From the NCBI GenBank assembly GCA_021797955.1, contig JAJZYV010000096.1, positions 1,598 through 6,933 of the forward strand: 5,336 bases of DNA. Reading direction: 5' to 3'. The notes below the pieces were generated by a model that ran no database searches, had not been told where the DNA came from, and saw nothing but the letters and a program-made list of their open reading frames with translations. Position numbers and translations under genes: made by a program. The first letter of the stretch is position 1, and the number at the start of each line of letters is the position of its first letter. Of this stretch, positions 5,216 through 5,336 are shown in pieces. This DNA comes from Thermoplasmata archaeon (GTDB lineage: Archaea > Thermoplasmatota > Thermoplasmata > Thermoplasmatales > Thermoplasmataceae).

Positions 5216-5336
5216 AACACTTTTAAGTAACATTTTACCACTTGATTTCTTATCATTTATGAATCCTGCCTCAGATTTGTCTCTCTAATGATGCTCAGAT
5301 ATACAGAATGCTTTTTTCCATGTACGTATTCTGTTC
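5177..5336 (-). pseudogene. Broken C-terminal fragment, possibly a DDE transposase, cut by the right edge
   Basis: One minus-strand frame enters from the right edge and reads NRIRTWKKAFCISEHH, an in-frame TAG (5287-5285), then RDKSEAGFINDKK, and stops with TAG at 5179-5177. Around the internal stop the residues fit H-x2-R-x3-E-x6-K, close to the Y-x2-R-x3-E-x6-K signature around the catalytic Glu of IS4-type DDE transposases (Arg at 5284-5282, Glu at 5272-5270, Lys at 5251-5249). The TAG could derive from a Tyr codon by one substitution. The rest of the gene would lie beyond the window. The match rests on a short signature, so another family is possible. The internal stop shows it is not a working gene. 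Confidence 0.35.

Noticed and set aside
1..5336. CRISPR array, tRNA or rRNA gene
   Set aside because: No regularly spaced direct repeats, no cloverleaf-like sequence with a T-loop, and no ribosomal RNA-like stretch could be seen on either strand.

Overview
This AT-rich window (roughly one third G+C by eye) looks archaeal. TATA-like elements sit about 25-30 bases upstream of several starts. One start has a GAGGT ribosome-binding site, others appear leaderless or short-leadered, and the genes form a sugar-transfer locus of the kind used for archaeal surface glycans. A Thermoplasmata-type or other AT-rich archaeon is my best guess, but the sequence alone does not settle the lineage.

Layout, left to right. 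Positions 1-70 (minus) hold the first 23 codons of a gene that runs off the left edge. Positions 233-2297 hold three broken genes that together would form most of a nucleotide-activated heptose pathway: an HddA-type heptose-phosphate kinase (233-1224, minus), a GmhA-type sedoheptulose-7-phosphate isomerase (1224-1808, minus) and, divergently, a GmhB-type heptose-bisphosphate phosphatase (1880-2297, plus). Each can be read almost end to end only by changing frame and passing in-frame stops. Counting from the sequence, there are eight frameshifts, five in-frame stops and several lost catalytic or metal-binding residues. Positions 2298-2639 hold no convincing gene. Two complete GT4-type glycosyltransferases follow on the minus strand (2640-3854 and 3923-5050). 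The right edge (5177-5336, minus) carries a broken fragment that may be the C-terminus of a DDE transposase.

How it fits together. The kinase, isomerase and phosphatase would have turned sedoheptulose 7-phosphate into a heptose 1-phosphate ready for nucleotide activation. The neighbouring glycosyltransferases would have added sugars, perhaps heptose, to a glycan. The sugar-supply part has decayed while the transferases remain open. This suggests the lineage lost its own heptose synthesis, or carries another copy elsewhere, and kept the transferases for other donors. No nucleotidyltransferase (HddC-like) gene is visible here. I see no evidence of a wholly new system; the main point of interest is the in-place fossil of a heptose operon.
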